64,000 nt of DNA from Ningiella ruwaisensis (GTDB lineage Bacteria > Pseudomonadota > Gammaproteobacteria > Enterobacterales > Alteromonadaceae): contig NZ_RAHT01000010.1 of NCBI RefSeq assembly GCF_004798935.1, positions 1-64,000 on the forward strand, read 5' to 3'. The position numbers and the translations under genes were made by a program. The notes under the pieces were generated by a model. That model saw only the letters and a program-made list of their open reading frames with translations. It was not told the DNA's origin and did not search any database. Position 1 is the first letter of the stretch. Each line of letters opens with the position of its first letter. Positions 57,601-64,000 of this stretch are shown piece by piece.

Positions 57601-58001
57601 ATCTTGTTGTTCTGGCGGATGAGTTTACCTATTCAGATGGCGAAACATTCACTGCGGGCATAAAGGCGCTTAACTTAGGTACTGTCATCGGAAAACAAAC
57701 CGCTGGCGCAGGCGTGTGGTTAAGCGGAGGAAATAATGTTGTCGACGGCGGCATTGCACGCGTGGCTCAATACCCTGTTTACGCCATGGATGGTCGCTGG
57801 ATAACAGAAGGACGAGGTATTAGCCCAGATATCGAAGTGGCAAACTTTCCGCATGCTACTTATCAAGGTAAAGATGCGCAGTTAGATGCGGCCATTAATT
57901 ATTTGCAAAATAAATTAAAGGAGCAACCTATTGAAGACTATAATGCCTTGCCTTTTCCTCCAGTAAACGAAGCTGCGGACGATATAAAGAGCACAAAATA
58001 A
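54636..58001 (+). CDS. Exported tricorn-like S41 peptidase
   Basis: 1121 residues from the ATG at 54636 (purine-rich GAAGAAAAAG upstream; signal peptide ending VLASAQT). The first 280 residues and the following 400 form two WD/TolB-like beta-propellers (repeated PDGKHLV, SPNGEQLAF, GPDDKWLYF units). A low-complexity Glu/Lys/Asn-rich insert near 575-600 follows. The C-terminal third has a tricorn core helical domain, a PDZ domain (VREGDIITAVNGQDVENIAQ) and the S41 catalytic domain with IIDVRRNRGGNID and the nucleophile serine in FTYSDGETFTAGI. Tricorn peptidases degrade oligopeptides; here the enzyme is exported. Confidence 0.93.
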   Translation: MNVKPQTRLMQLFFRALICVICLHIPVLASAQTEQLAYYQQPAIFDEQVVFASQGDLWLVNTHSEKDGNTQFAKRLTSHINVESNPHISPNGEQLAFLADYHGQDAIYVMPIRGGLAKQVSFEMSNVKLQGWIDESRILYSTASDTGMHNSWVLKIVDTLTLNVDELPLSDAVQGVLSANDILYFVQFGLQISNDNANHYKGGGKGELWKFELNKDKEAQQLSASHEGSIHSPMLHGGRVFFVSNQTGIDNIYSMDSQGGDLTQHSFFEDFAVRSPYLHKGKIAFQHGADIKVFDIEQGEVQTVNIALQSDFASLKTQFINKPLAYLDSASIAHDGSKTLVTARGRMAIASTDAKRLIKVNTNPRARVRHGILSKDGDHVYAVSDFTGEYEIWQFDAYGYSEAKQLTNDGSTFRSALFLSPDGKHLVHTDSKGRLYILELESGKNSLVLSNLSSGYVDNISFSSDSKLLSFAYTQRFSERPRVFLYDIANKKSAFLTSGKYSAASPVFGPDDKWLYFLSDRAFNASPGSPWGDRNMGQSFSDRTQIFAISLDKDARFPFAMPSELDKNTENESEKSAEQQSDIKETNKKESNKEQTEKAVNVDWNGIEQRLWQVDVPAGDYNQLFASSSHLFVTQSTGRGSANLKAIKYGYSEKLDLVTEGVSDVKISGNKEHLLIQKARGESAQFFVTAANGLFPKDTSETSVKLGNWQLAISPQQEWLQMFNDAWLMHRDAFFDADMRGIDWPALKEKYLPLVKRITERSELNDIFKQMMGELNALHSQVRGGQIQEDQNAPKMATLGAVYKETQNGIQIIRIYDFDRELIFHAPPLAKPGVDVREGDIITAVNGQDVENIAQLHQALLNTANQQVLLDLQRGKDRVQQIVIPEAAGNEARFRYHDWTQRNLAKVSKADTNIGYLHLYAMGANDLASFAREFYAQYDKPALIIDVRRNRGGNIDSVIIEKLLRRAWSFWQSPNGEKSTNMQQTFRGHLVVLADEFTYSDGETFTAGIKALNLGTVIGKQTAGAGVWLSGGNNVVDGGIARVAQYPVYAMDGRWITEGRGISPDIEVANFPHATYQGKDAQLDAAINYLQNKLKEQPIEDYNALPFPPVNEAADDIKSTK

Positions 58002-58021
58002 AAGGTTTAATTAGTTAGCTT

Positions 58022-58059
58022 AAGTTAAACGCTGCTTAAGTTTAACGCTGCTTAAATGA
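58022..58059 (+). repeat. Short direct repeat between the tricorn-like and SMP-30-like genes
   Basis: AAGTTAAACGCTGCTTAAG is followed at once by TTTAACGCTGCTTAAATG; the unit TTAAACGCTGCTTAA or TTTAACGCTGCTTAA occurs twice in tandem, with one base changed. No function is evident. Confidence 0.6.
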
Positions 58060-58087
58060 AAACTAGCAAGCGAACACGGGACGCGAA

Positions 58088-59143
58088 ATGAAGAAAATTC
58101 TTGGCGCAATAATTATTTTATTGGTGCTCTTATTGGGCATTTTATATGCTATCTCGCCAGTGCGACCAGTGGCGTGGCAGCCCGATGCCAATGCTGGGCT
58201 GAAAAATATGTTTATGCGAAATAATGAAGCAGACAGCGTTCAGATTGTTGGACAAAACCGCTTACCCGCGCCAGAAGACATCACGGTATCCGACAACGGT
58301 GTTTTGTTTACAGGTTTGGAAAATGGTGACATTGTTTCTTTTCCGGTATCAGATCCTGCAAACATAACTGTTATCGCCAACACTGGCGGCAGGCCTTTAG
58401 GTGTGCGTATCGACAAACAAGGTGATTTAATTGTATCAGATGCAATTAAAGGCCTGCTAAAAGTCAGCTTGGATGGAACAGTCACCACCCTTGTTGATTC
58501 TTTCCAAGGTAAGCCTTTGTTGTTGGTTGACCATCATGACATTGCTGAAAATGGGGATATTTATTTCTCAAATGCGAGTAGTCGTTATGGTATGGAGACT
58601 TTTTTATATGACTTTATTGAAGCGAGCGCTACCGGAGAAGTTTATCGCTATTCACCCGACACAGGTGAAACTATCAAACTAATGGATGGACTGTTTTTTG
58701 CCAACGGTATTGCCTTAGGCCCTAACGATGACTACCTGTTGGTGACAGAAACCGGCAAATCAAGAATTTTGCGATACGATCTTGCTGGCAAAAATGCAGG
58801 CGAAACCAGCATATTTGCTACTAATTTGCCGGGCATGCCTGATAATATCAGTTTTAACGATGAAGGGATTTTTTGGGTAGGCATGGTGAGCTTGCGAGAT
58901 TGGCGCGTTGAAAATTTAGCAAACTATCCGTCACTTAGACGCATTGTGGGTGCCCTGCCATTAAAGTGGCTAGAGCCTACCGAGCATTACGGCTTTTTTG
59001 TTGGTTTTAACGAATATGGTCGAGTTGTTGCCAACTATCAGTCCCCAGCAAAATACACGTCTATTACTTCAGTGTATGAGCATGAAGATAAACTATACAT
59101 TGGCTCGCTTAAAATGAATGGCGTAGCGGTGCTTTCACTTTAA
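58088..59143 (+). CDS. SMP-30/strictosidine-synthase-like beta-propeller protein, membrane anchored
   Basis: 351 residues. An uncleaved-looking N-terminal hydrophobic segment (ILGAIIILLVLLLGILYAIS) probably anchors it, with the propeller outside the cytoplasm. The six-bladed propeller shows the strictosidine-synthase-like blocks LVDHHDIAENGDIYFSNASS, MDGLFFANGIAL and LPGMPDNISFNDEGIFWVGM. Relatives are lactonases or arylesterases, but the activity here is unknown. It ends 3 bp before the convergent dehydrogenase gene. Confidence 0.82.
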   Translation: MKKILGAIIILLVLLLGILYAISPVRPVAWQPDANAGLKNMFMRNNEADSVQIVGQNRLPAPEDITVSDNGVLFTGLENGDIVSFPVSDPANITVIANTGGRPLGVRIDKQGDLIVSDAIKGLLKVSLDGTVTTLVDSFQGKPLLLVDHHDIAENGDIYFSNASSRYGMETFLYDFIEASATGEVYRYSPDTGETIKLMDGLFFANGIALGPNDDYLLVTETGKSRILRYDLAGKNAGETSIFATNLPGMPDNISFNDEGIFWVGMVSLRDWRVENLANYPSLRRIVGALPLKWLEPTEHYGFFVGFNEYGRVVANYQSPAKYTSITSVYEHEDKLYIGSLKMNGVAVLSL

Positions 59144-59146
59144 TGC

Positions 59147-60808
59147 CTATAATTTAGGCATCGCTCGTTCGACAATTGCGGCTAAATCGATATCAGCGTT
59201 CAGTGTACCATATTGATGATATTGCTCACTTGCCAGTCTGCTTTCAATAAAAGCTTTTGCAATCGAATGTTCTCCATAAATCAACAAAGTGGCAGACTGC
59301 CACAAAAGCGCCAAATCTTCGATAATTCGTCTTGCGTGTACTTCAATATTGCTTTTGTCGTTTAATGCCTTTTGCATTCGGTCCAGGCGCTTATCAAAAA
59401 GACGATGTTTGCCGCTAACTTTCTCCAATTCTGCAATCAAGGCGTTGAGCGTTTCTGGCTCACGATGCAAGACTCGTAATAAATCCAAACACTGCACATT
59501 ACCTGATCCTTCCCAAATCGCATTGACCGGCGCCTCCCGATAAAGCCTGCTTAACACATTGTCGTTGACGTAAGCCACCCCACCGACACACTCCATTGCC
59601 TCATAAGTGTGTTGAATAGCACGTTTGCAGATCCAGTATTTTCCAATGGCGGTTGCGCTTCGTATAAGGGCCGCTTCTTCAGGATTTTCGATATTGTCGA
59701 GCGCATGCGCAATACGCATTGATATCGCCAGCGCAGCTTCAGCCTCAATTGCTAAGTCAGCCAGTACATTTAACATAAGCGCTTGCTCATGTAAGTTTTT
59801 TCCAAACGCTTGCCGATGCGAAGTGTGCCAGATGGCCTCTTTAGCCGCCTGCGCCATAAGTGCACTTGAACCTAACATACAATCATAACGCGTCAGCGCC
59901 ACCATCTGAATAATAGTTTTTATGCCGCTACCTTCTTCACCGAGTAAGTAACCATGTGCACCACGAAACTCAATTTCAGAACTTGCGTTAGACTGATTGC
60001 CCAATTTATCTTTAAGGCGCTGAATATGAATCGGGTTCTTTGAGCCATCTTCTCGCCAGCGCGGCACTAAAAAACAAGACAAACGCTCTGCCACCTTGGC
60101 AAGCACTAAAAATCCATCGCACATTGGAGCCGAACAGAACCACTTGTGCCCCACCAGACTGTAAAGTTTGCCCGGACCCGCTTCTCTGATGGCACTTGCT
60201 CGCGTTGTATTGGCCCTTACATCAGAGCCACCTTGCTTTTCTGTCATCGCCATGCCGATGGTAACACCTTGTTTTTCAAACCAAGGTTTATTAGATGGGT
60301 CGTAGACTTTGCTCAAAATTTTTGGCAACCAGCGAGCGGCGACGTCTTTTTGTACCGAAATAGCAGGCACGCTAGCAAACGTCATTGTAAGTGGACAGCC
60401 TGAACCAGGATCGGCATGGGTATGCAAAAACGCCATGGCACCTCGCACAACGTGCGCACCCGCTTTTGATGAGTTCCATGGTAAGCTGCAATGCGCATGT
60501 TCAATAGCGTGTGACATGAGCTGGTGATAGGCAGGATGATAGTTTACTTGGTCTATTCTATGGCCAAATCGGTCGTGAGACTGAAATTCTGGATGATGTT
60601 TATTGGCAAGAAACCCCGCTTCTAATAGCTCATGCCCAACATGATAACCAAAATCGCGTAAGCTGAACTCACCCCACTGACCACCAAATTGATTAACCCA
60701 AAACTTAAGTATATGGTCTGCGTCAAAGGCATTGTAATTTTCCAGCCCTTGCGCCTGATTAAATACCTCATGCGTGTCGGATTGTGCATTATTTTGCGTT
60801 TTGCTCAT
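59147..60808 (-). CDS. AidB-like acyl-CoA dehydrogenase family protein
   Basis: 553 residues, longer than ordinary acyl-CoA dehydrogenases because of an N-terminal extension, as in AidB. The AidB-type signature MAMTEKQGGSDVRANTT, the VGHKWFCSAPMCDGFLVLAK block and the C-terminal CLDLLRVLHREPE segment support the call. E. coli AidB is an FAD protein of the adaptive response to alkylation that binds DNA; the basic C-terminal domain can be seen here too. Function in this organism is inferred only from family. Confidence 0.88.
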   Translation of the reverse strand: MSKTQNNAQSDTHEVFNQAQGLENYNAFDADHILKFWVNQFGGQWGEFSLRDFGYHVGHELLEAGFLANKHHPEFQSHDRFGHRIDQVNYHPAYHQLMSHAIEHAHCSLPWNSSKAGAHVVRGAMAFLHTHADPGSGCPLTMTFASVPAISVQKDVAARWLPKILSKVYDPSNKPWFEKQGVTIGMAMTEKQGGSDVRANTTRASAIREAGPGKLYSLVGHKWFCSAPMCDGFLVLAKVAERLSCFLVPRWREDGSKNPIHIQRLKDKLGNQSNASSEIEFRGAHGYLLGEEGSGIKTIIQMVALTRYDCMLGSSALMAQAAKEAIWHTSHRQAFGKNLHEQALMLNVLADLAIEAEAALAISMRIAHALDNIENPEEAALIRSATAIGKYWICKRAIQHTYEAMECVGGVAYVNDNVLSRLYREAPVNAIWEGSGNVQCLDLLRVLHREPETLNALIAELEKVSGKHRLFDKRLDRMQKALNDKSNIEVHARRIIEDLALLWQSATLLIYGEHSIAKAFIESRLASEQYHQYGTLNADIDLAAIVERAMPKL

Positions 60809-60891
60809 GCTTACATCGATATGCTTTTGATTAGTTTCTAAAGCTTAAGGTAAATTAAGAGTGGATGACAAGTTTTAGTAAAATGAAAAAC

Positions 60892-60919
60892 AATAAAGCC
60901 CGCAACAGCGGGCTTATTA
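60892..60919 (-). terminator. Rho-independent terminator after rho
   Basis: AAGCCCGC / GCGGGCTT with the four-base loop AACA, extended by A/T pairs; T-rich on the minus side. It lies 44 bp past the rho stop and before the AidB-like gene. Confidence 0.8.
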
Positions 60920-60962
60920 TCTAACATTAATATGGTTGTGGAATATGATGAATGCGTATTTC

Positions 60963-62228
60963 CTACCCTTTCTGCCGCTTCATAGAATCAAAAAACTCGT
61001 CGTTGGTTTTTGTCATCGACAGGCGACTGATAAGGAACTCCATGGCGTCAATTTCCGACATTTCATGCACAATCTTGCGCAAAATCCACATCTTTTGAAG
61101 CTCTTCCTGCGTAGTAAGCAACTCTTCGCGACGTGTGCCGCTGCGGTTAAAGTCAATTGCAGGGAATACTCGTTTTTCAGCAATCTTACGGTTTAAGTGC
61201 AGCTCCATATTACCAGTGCCTTTAAACTCTTCGTAAATCACTTCATCCATTTTTGAACCAGTATCGATAAGTGCAGTGGCGATAATGGTTAAGCTTCCGC
61301 CTTCCTCTACATTTCGGGCTGCACCAAAAAAGCGCTTGGGTTTGTGAAGCGCGTTAGCATCCACCCCACCCGTTAACACCTTACCTGACGATGGAATAAC
61401 CGTATTGTATGCGCGCGCTAGACGTGTAATCGAATCCAGTAAAATCACCACGTCTTTTTTGTGCTCTACAAGGCGCTTGGCCTTTTCAATCACCATTTCA
61501 GCCACTTGAACATGCCGGCTAGCAGGCTCATCAAAGGTCGATGCTACTACTTCACCTTGCACCAAGCGCTGCATTTCAGTGACTTCTTCCGGGCGCTCAT
61601 CAATGAGTAACACCATTAGCTGACACTCAGGATGATTTGCCGCGATAGATTGCGCAATATTTTGCAAGAGCAGGGTTTTACCGGCTTTAGGCGGAGCGAC
61701 AATCAAGCCACGTTGTCCACAGCCTACCGGTGAAGCTAAGTCTAATACTCGCGCGGTAATATCTTCAGTACTGCCGTTTCCACGCTCCATGCGTAAACGC
61801 TGGTTAGCATGTAGAGGGGTAAGGTTTTCAAAAAGGATTTTACTGCGGGAGTTTTCAGGTTTGTCGAAGTTAACTTCTCTGATCTTTAATAGGGCAAAAT
61901 AACGTTCACTGTCTTTTGGCGGACGTATCTTGCCAGAAATCGTGTCGCCAGTTCGCAAGTTAAATCGGCGTATTTGGCTTGGCGAAACGTAGATATCATC
62001 TGGGCCCGCCAAATAAGATGAGTCGCTTGAACGCAGAAAACCAAATCCGTCTTGGAGTATTTCTAATACACCATCGCCGAAAATATCCTCACCGCCTTTT
62101 GCGTGCGCTTTGAGGATTGAGAAAATAATGTCTTGTTTGCGAGCTCTGGCGAGGCTTTCGAGGCCCATCTGTTCTGCAAGTGCGACGAGTTCATTAATGG
62201 GCTTTTGTTTCAGTTCAGTTAAATTCAT
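60963..62228 (-). CDS. rho: Transcription termination factor Rho
   Basis: 421 residues, nearly the E. coli length. N-terminal Rho_N helical domain ([20 protein letters not shown]), the cold-shock-like RNA-binding domain ([20 protein letters not shown]) and the ATPase with Walker [17 protein letters not shown], Walker [15 protein letters not shown]-loop [11 protein letters not shown] and R-loop. Hexameric RNA helicase that ends transcription. It is downstream of trxA on the same strand, as in E. coli. Confidence 0.99.
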   Translation of the reverse strand: MNLTELKQKPINELVALAEQMGLESLARARKQDIIFSILKAHAKGGEDIFGDGVLEILQDGFGFLRSSDSSYLAGPDDIYVSPSQIRRFNLRTGDTISGKIRPPKDSERYFALLKIREVNFDKPENSRSKILFENLTPLHANQRLRMERGNGSTEDITARVLDLASPVGCGQRGLIVAPPKAGKTLLLQNIAQSIAANHPECQLMVLLIDERPEEVTEMQRLVQGEVVASTFDEPASRHVQVAEMVIEKAKRLVEHKKDVVILLDSITRLARAYNTVIPSSGKVLTGGVDANALHKPKRFFGAARNVEEGGSLTIIATALIDTGSKMDEVIYEEFKGTGNMELHLNRKIAEKRVFPAIDFNRSGTRREELLTTQEELQKMWILRKIVHEMSEIDAMEFLISRLSMTKTNDEFFDSMKRQKG

Positions 62229-62610
62229 GTTGGTGGGTCTTTAGTAGTTGTATAGACAAACGAATGTTTTTTGCTTGTAGAGTTTATTGATTGATTTACA
62301 TTTTATAATCGACATCGACAAAGAGCGCATCAAAGCCATCAAACAATAGTTGCAGGCGATGAGTTTAGTATGAAATGCCCGAAGGCGAAGCGATTACACT
62401 TGGTGAGTGCGTTAAAGGTAGCACCTAAATTAGTTATCGTCCAGTTTTACATAGCATTTAGTATAAAAGATCAAATAAAAAAGCCAATTCCCATTATTTG
62501 CAGGGCAATCTACCTGCGTTTAAGAGAATTGACTTTGTATATTTACCACTTTGATAGTTCCCTTTACTAATTAACCTTTACTAATTAATTAGCTCCGAAA
62601 ACTTACCGGT
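62229..62610 (-). promoter_or_regulatory. Long leader of rho, with two short repeats
   Basis: Rho of E. coli has a long leader with autogenous attenuation, and this 382-bp gap is in the equivalent place. It contains CAGGGCAATCTACCTG flanked by the nearly complementary AGCCAATTC and GAATTGACT, and a perfect 14-bp tandem repeat CCTTTACTAATTAA at 62561-62588 close to the trxA stop. No open frame appears genuine. Regulation by Rho itself is inferred from E. coli. Confidence 0.45.
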
Positions 62611-62937
62611 TTAGATATTATCATCCAAAAATTCTTGAAGCTGAGCTTTAGATAAAGCGCCCACTTTGGTGGCAGCAACGCTTCCATTTTTAAATAAGAG
62701 CAAAGTGGGAATGCCGCGAATGCCATATTTAGGCGGTGTTTCATTATTTTCATCGACATTCAGCTTACCAACTGTTACTTTGCCTTCGTATTCGGTCGCG
62801 ATTTCATCTAAAATGGGAGCGATCATCTTACAAGGGCCGCACCACTCTGCCCAAAAATCAACTAAAACAGGACCAGATGCGTTGATAACATCGGCTTCGA
62901 ATTTTTCGTCACTTAATGCGATAATTTTGTCGCTCAT
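62611..62937 (-). CDS. trxA: Thioredoxin 1
   Basis: 108 residues from the ATG at 62937 ([18 protein letters not shown]), with GGAG upstream; a start at 62958 would read through the ribosome binding site. The active site [18 protein letters not shown] and the cis-proline [14 protein letters not shown] are canonical. Reduces protein disulfides in the cytoplasm and supports ribonucleotide reductase. It is divergent from rhlB, as in E. coli. Confidence 0.98.
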   Translation of the reverse strand: MSDKIIALSDEKFEADVINASGPVLVDFWAEWCGPCKMIAPILDEIATEYEGKVTVGKLNVDENNETPPKYGIRGIPTLLLFKNGSVAATKVGALSKAQLQEFLDDNI

Positions 62938-63036
62938 TCTTTTCTCCAATTTAGGCAATAATCTGAGGTTTTCAGATTTACCTAATAGTGTTATATAGAT
63001 CCGGTTTTCAATGCAAGCAATGATAAGCTATAAGCT

Positions 63037-64000
63037 ATGCCAACTACACATTTAACCAATACGTTATTCTCATCACTTCCAGTTCACCCTTTAGTTTTAA
63101 AGGCGCTCGAGGAAGCTAATTTAACTCAATGTACGCCAATACAAGACATGAGTTTGCCGCAATTACTTTCAGGGAAGGATATTGCCGGACAAGCTCAAAC
63201 AGGTACGGGTAAAACCATAACCTTTCTGGTGGCGACCTTTCATTACCTTTTAAATAATCCACAAACGTCTGACAAACATGGCCCACGCGCTATCATCATG
63301 GCACCTACTCGCGAGTTAGCGGTGCAAATATACAACGACGCAAAGCTCCTTGCCAAACACACTGAATTATCAGTTGGAGTGGTATATGGGGGCGAAGGTT
63401 ATGAAAGTCAACGCGAAACATTAAACAGCGGTATCGATATCCTGATCGGCACCTGCGGACGCATCATCGACTATTACAAGCAAGACGTATTCTCGCTGGA
63501 AAATATTCAGGTCGCCGTATTAGATGAAGCCGACAGAATGTTTGATTTAGGCTTTATTAAAGACATCCGCTATTTATTTAGACGCATGCCGCCGCCTACC
63601 GAACGATTGAATATGCTGTTTTCTGCCACACTAAGCATGCGTGTGCAGGAGCTTGCCTACGAGCACATGAACAATCCAATTAGCGTGGAAAGTACGCCTG
63701 ATACAAAAACCAATTCACGCATTAGTGAAGAGCTTTTTTACCCATCAAATGAAGATAAGCCTCTGTTGTTACTGACTCTGATGGAAGAAGAGTGGCCCGA
63801 TAAAGCCATTGTATTTGCCAATACCAAAAACGACTGTGAATGGGTAGCAGGATGGTTAGAATCAGACGGCCATCGTGTGGGCTTACTTTCTGGCGATGTG
63901 CAGCAGAAAAAGCGCTTGAGCATTTTAGACGACTTCACTCAAGGTAATTTGGATGTACTGGTAGCTACCGACGTTGCTGCGCGTGGTTTGCATATCGATA
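63037..64000 (+). CDS. rhlB: ATP-dependent RNA helicase RhlB, 5' part
   Basis: 321 residues visible from the ATG at 63037; the gene continues past the right edge. DEAD-box motifs in order: Q motif ([10 protein letters not shown]), motif [11 protein letters not shown], Ia APTRELA, Ib GTCGR, motif [11 protein letters not shown], motif III SATL, then IVFANTKN and the beginning of [13 protein letters not shown]. The order and position divergent from trxA-rho match RhlB, the helicase of the RNA degradosome. The C-terminal tail that binds RNase E is outside the window. Confidence 0.95.
   Translation, partial: MPTTHLTNTLFSSLPVHPLVLKALEEANLTQCTPIQDMSLPQLLSGKDIAGQAQTGTGKTITFLVATFHYLLNNPQTSDKHGPRAIIMAPTRELAVQIYNDAKLLAKHTELSVGVVYGGEGYESQRETLNSGIDILIGTCGRIIDYYKQDVFSLENIQVAVLDEADRMFDLGFIKDIRYLFRRMPPPTERLNMLFSATLSMRVQELAYEHMNNPISVESTPDTKTNSRISEELFYPSNEDKPLLLLTLMEEEWPDKAIVFANTKNDCEWVAGWLESDGHRVGLLSGDVQQKKRLSILDDFTQGNLDVLVATDVAARGLHID

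Overview
The window looks like a marine gammaproteobacterium of the Alteromonadales, probably Alteromonadaceae. The evidence is the family-level resemblance of the ribosomal, purine and respiratory housekeeping genes, the moderate GC content, and pairings such as ubiD-fre and trxA-rho with divergent rhlB. The species cannot be named from the sequence alone.

Layout. 453-1250 encodes an exported protein built of about 15-residue repeats. 1315-9802 (minus) is a complete spc-alpha ribosomal operon, rplN to rplQ, including rpmJ and an S4-type alpha-operon leader. It begins at rplN with no S10-operon genes upstream. 10161-10358 is a small peptide gene with a double-glycine-like leader. 10391-13528 is rlmB-rnr; then come an HNH endonuclease and a Sel1-repeat protein, ubiD-fre, a solute-binding-like protein, a thioredoxin-like protein and a glutaryl-CoA dehydrogenase-like gene.

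20542-42128 is the most interesting part: 14 consecutive genes that together look like a peptidoglycan (muropeptide) utilisation locus. They are a BadF-type sugar kinase, a beta-lactamase-fold lipoprotein, an Ala-Glu dipeptide epimerase, an alanine racemase, a sodium:solute symporter, MurQ etherase, a NamZ-type exo-muramidase, an RpiR/MurR-type regulator, an M14 peptidase, an exported NagZ-like GH3 enzyme, a TonB-dependent receptor, a tryptophan-halogenase-like flavoprotein, a lipoprotein fusing an AmiD-type amidase to a PBP4B-type serine hydrolase, and an NhaC-type antiporter. A 16-bp sequence is identical upstream of the first divergent pair and upstream of the receptor gene, and a close variant lies at the regulator/peptidase promoter. 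This suggests one regulon. Inferred flow: surface and periplasmic enzymes trim muropeptides; the receptor and symporter import products; kinase and MurQ convert MurNAc to GlcNAc-6-phosphate; peptidase, epimerase and racemase convert the stem peptide into usable amino acids.

42286-43047 encodes an exported protein with a PEP-CTERM-like tail. 43105-44840 is an accessory insertion with GCGGACA-type repeats in opposite orientations, an attC-like hairpin, a 46-residue gene and an unrecognised 263-residue gene. 44848-64000 returns to mostly housekeeping genes: VOC protein and aldehyde dehydrogenase, purA, yjeT-like DUF2065, ybbN, an Mpo1-like protein, dps, a PCu(A)C copper chaperone, tRNA-Thr(UGU) with a duplicated 3' end, purK-purE, an exported M20 amidohydrolase, an exported tricorn-like protease, an SMP-30-like protein, an AidB-like acyl-CoA dehydrogenase, rho, trxA and the 5' part of rhlB. 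No CRISPR array, prophage, rRNA gene or intact insertion sequence was seen.
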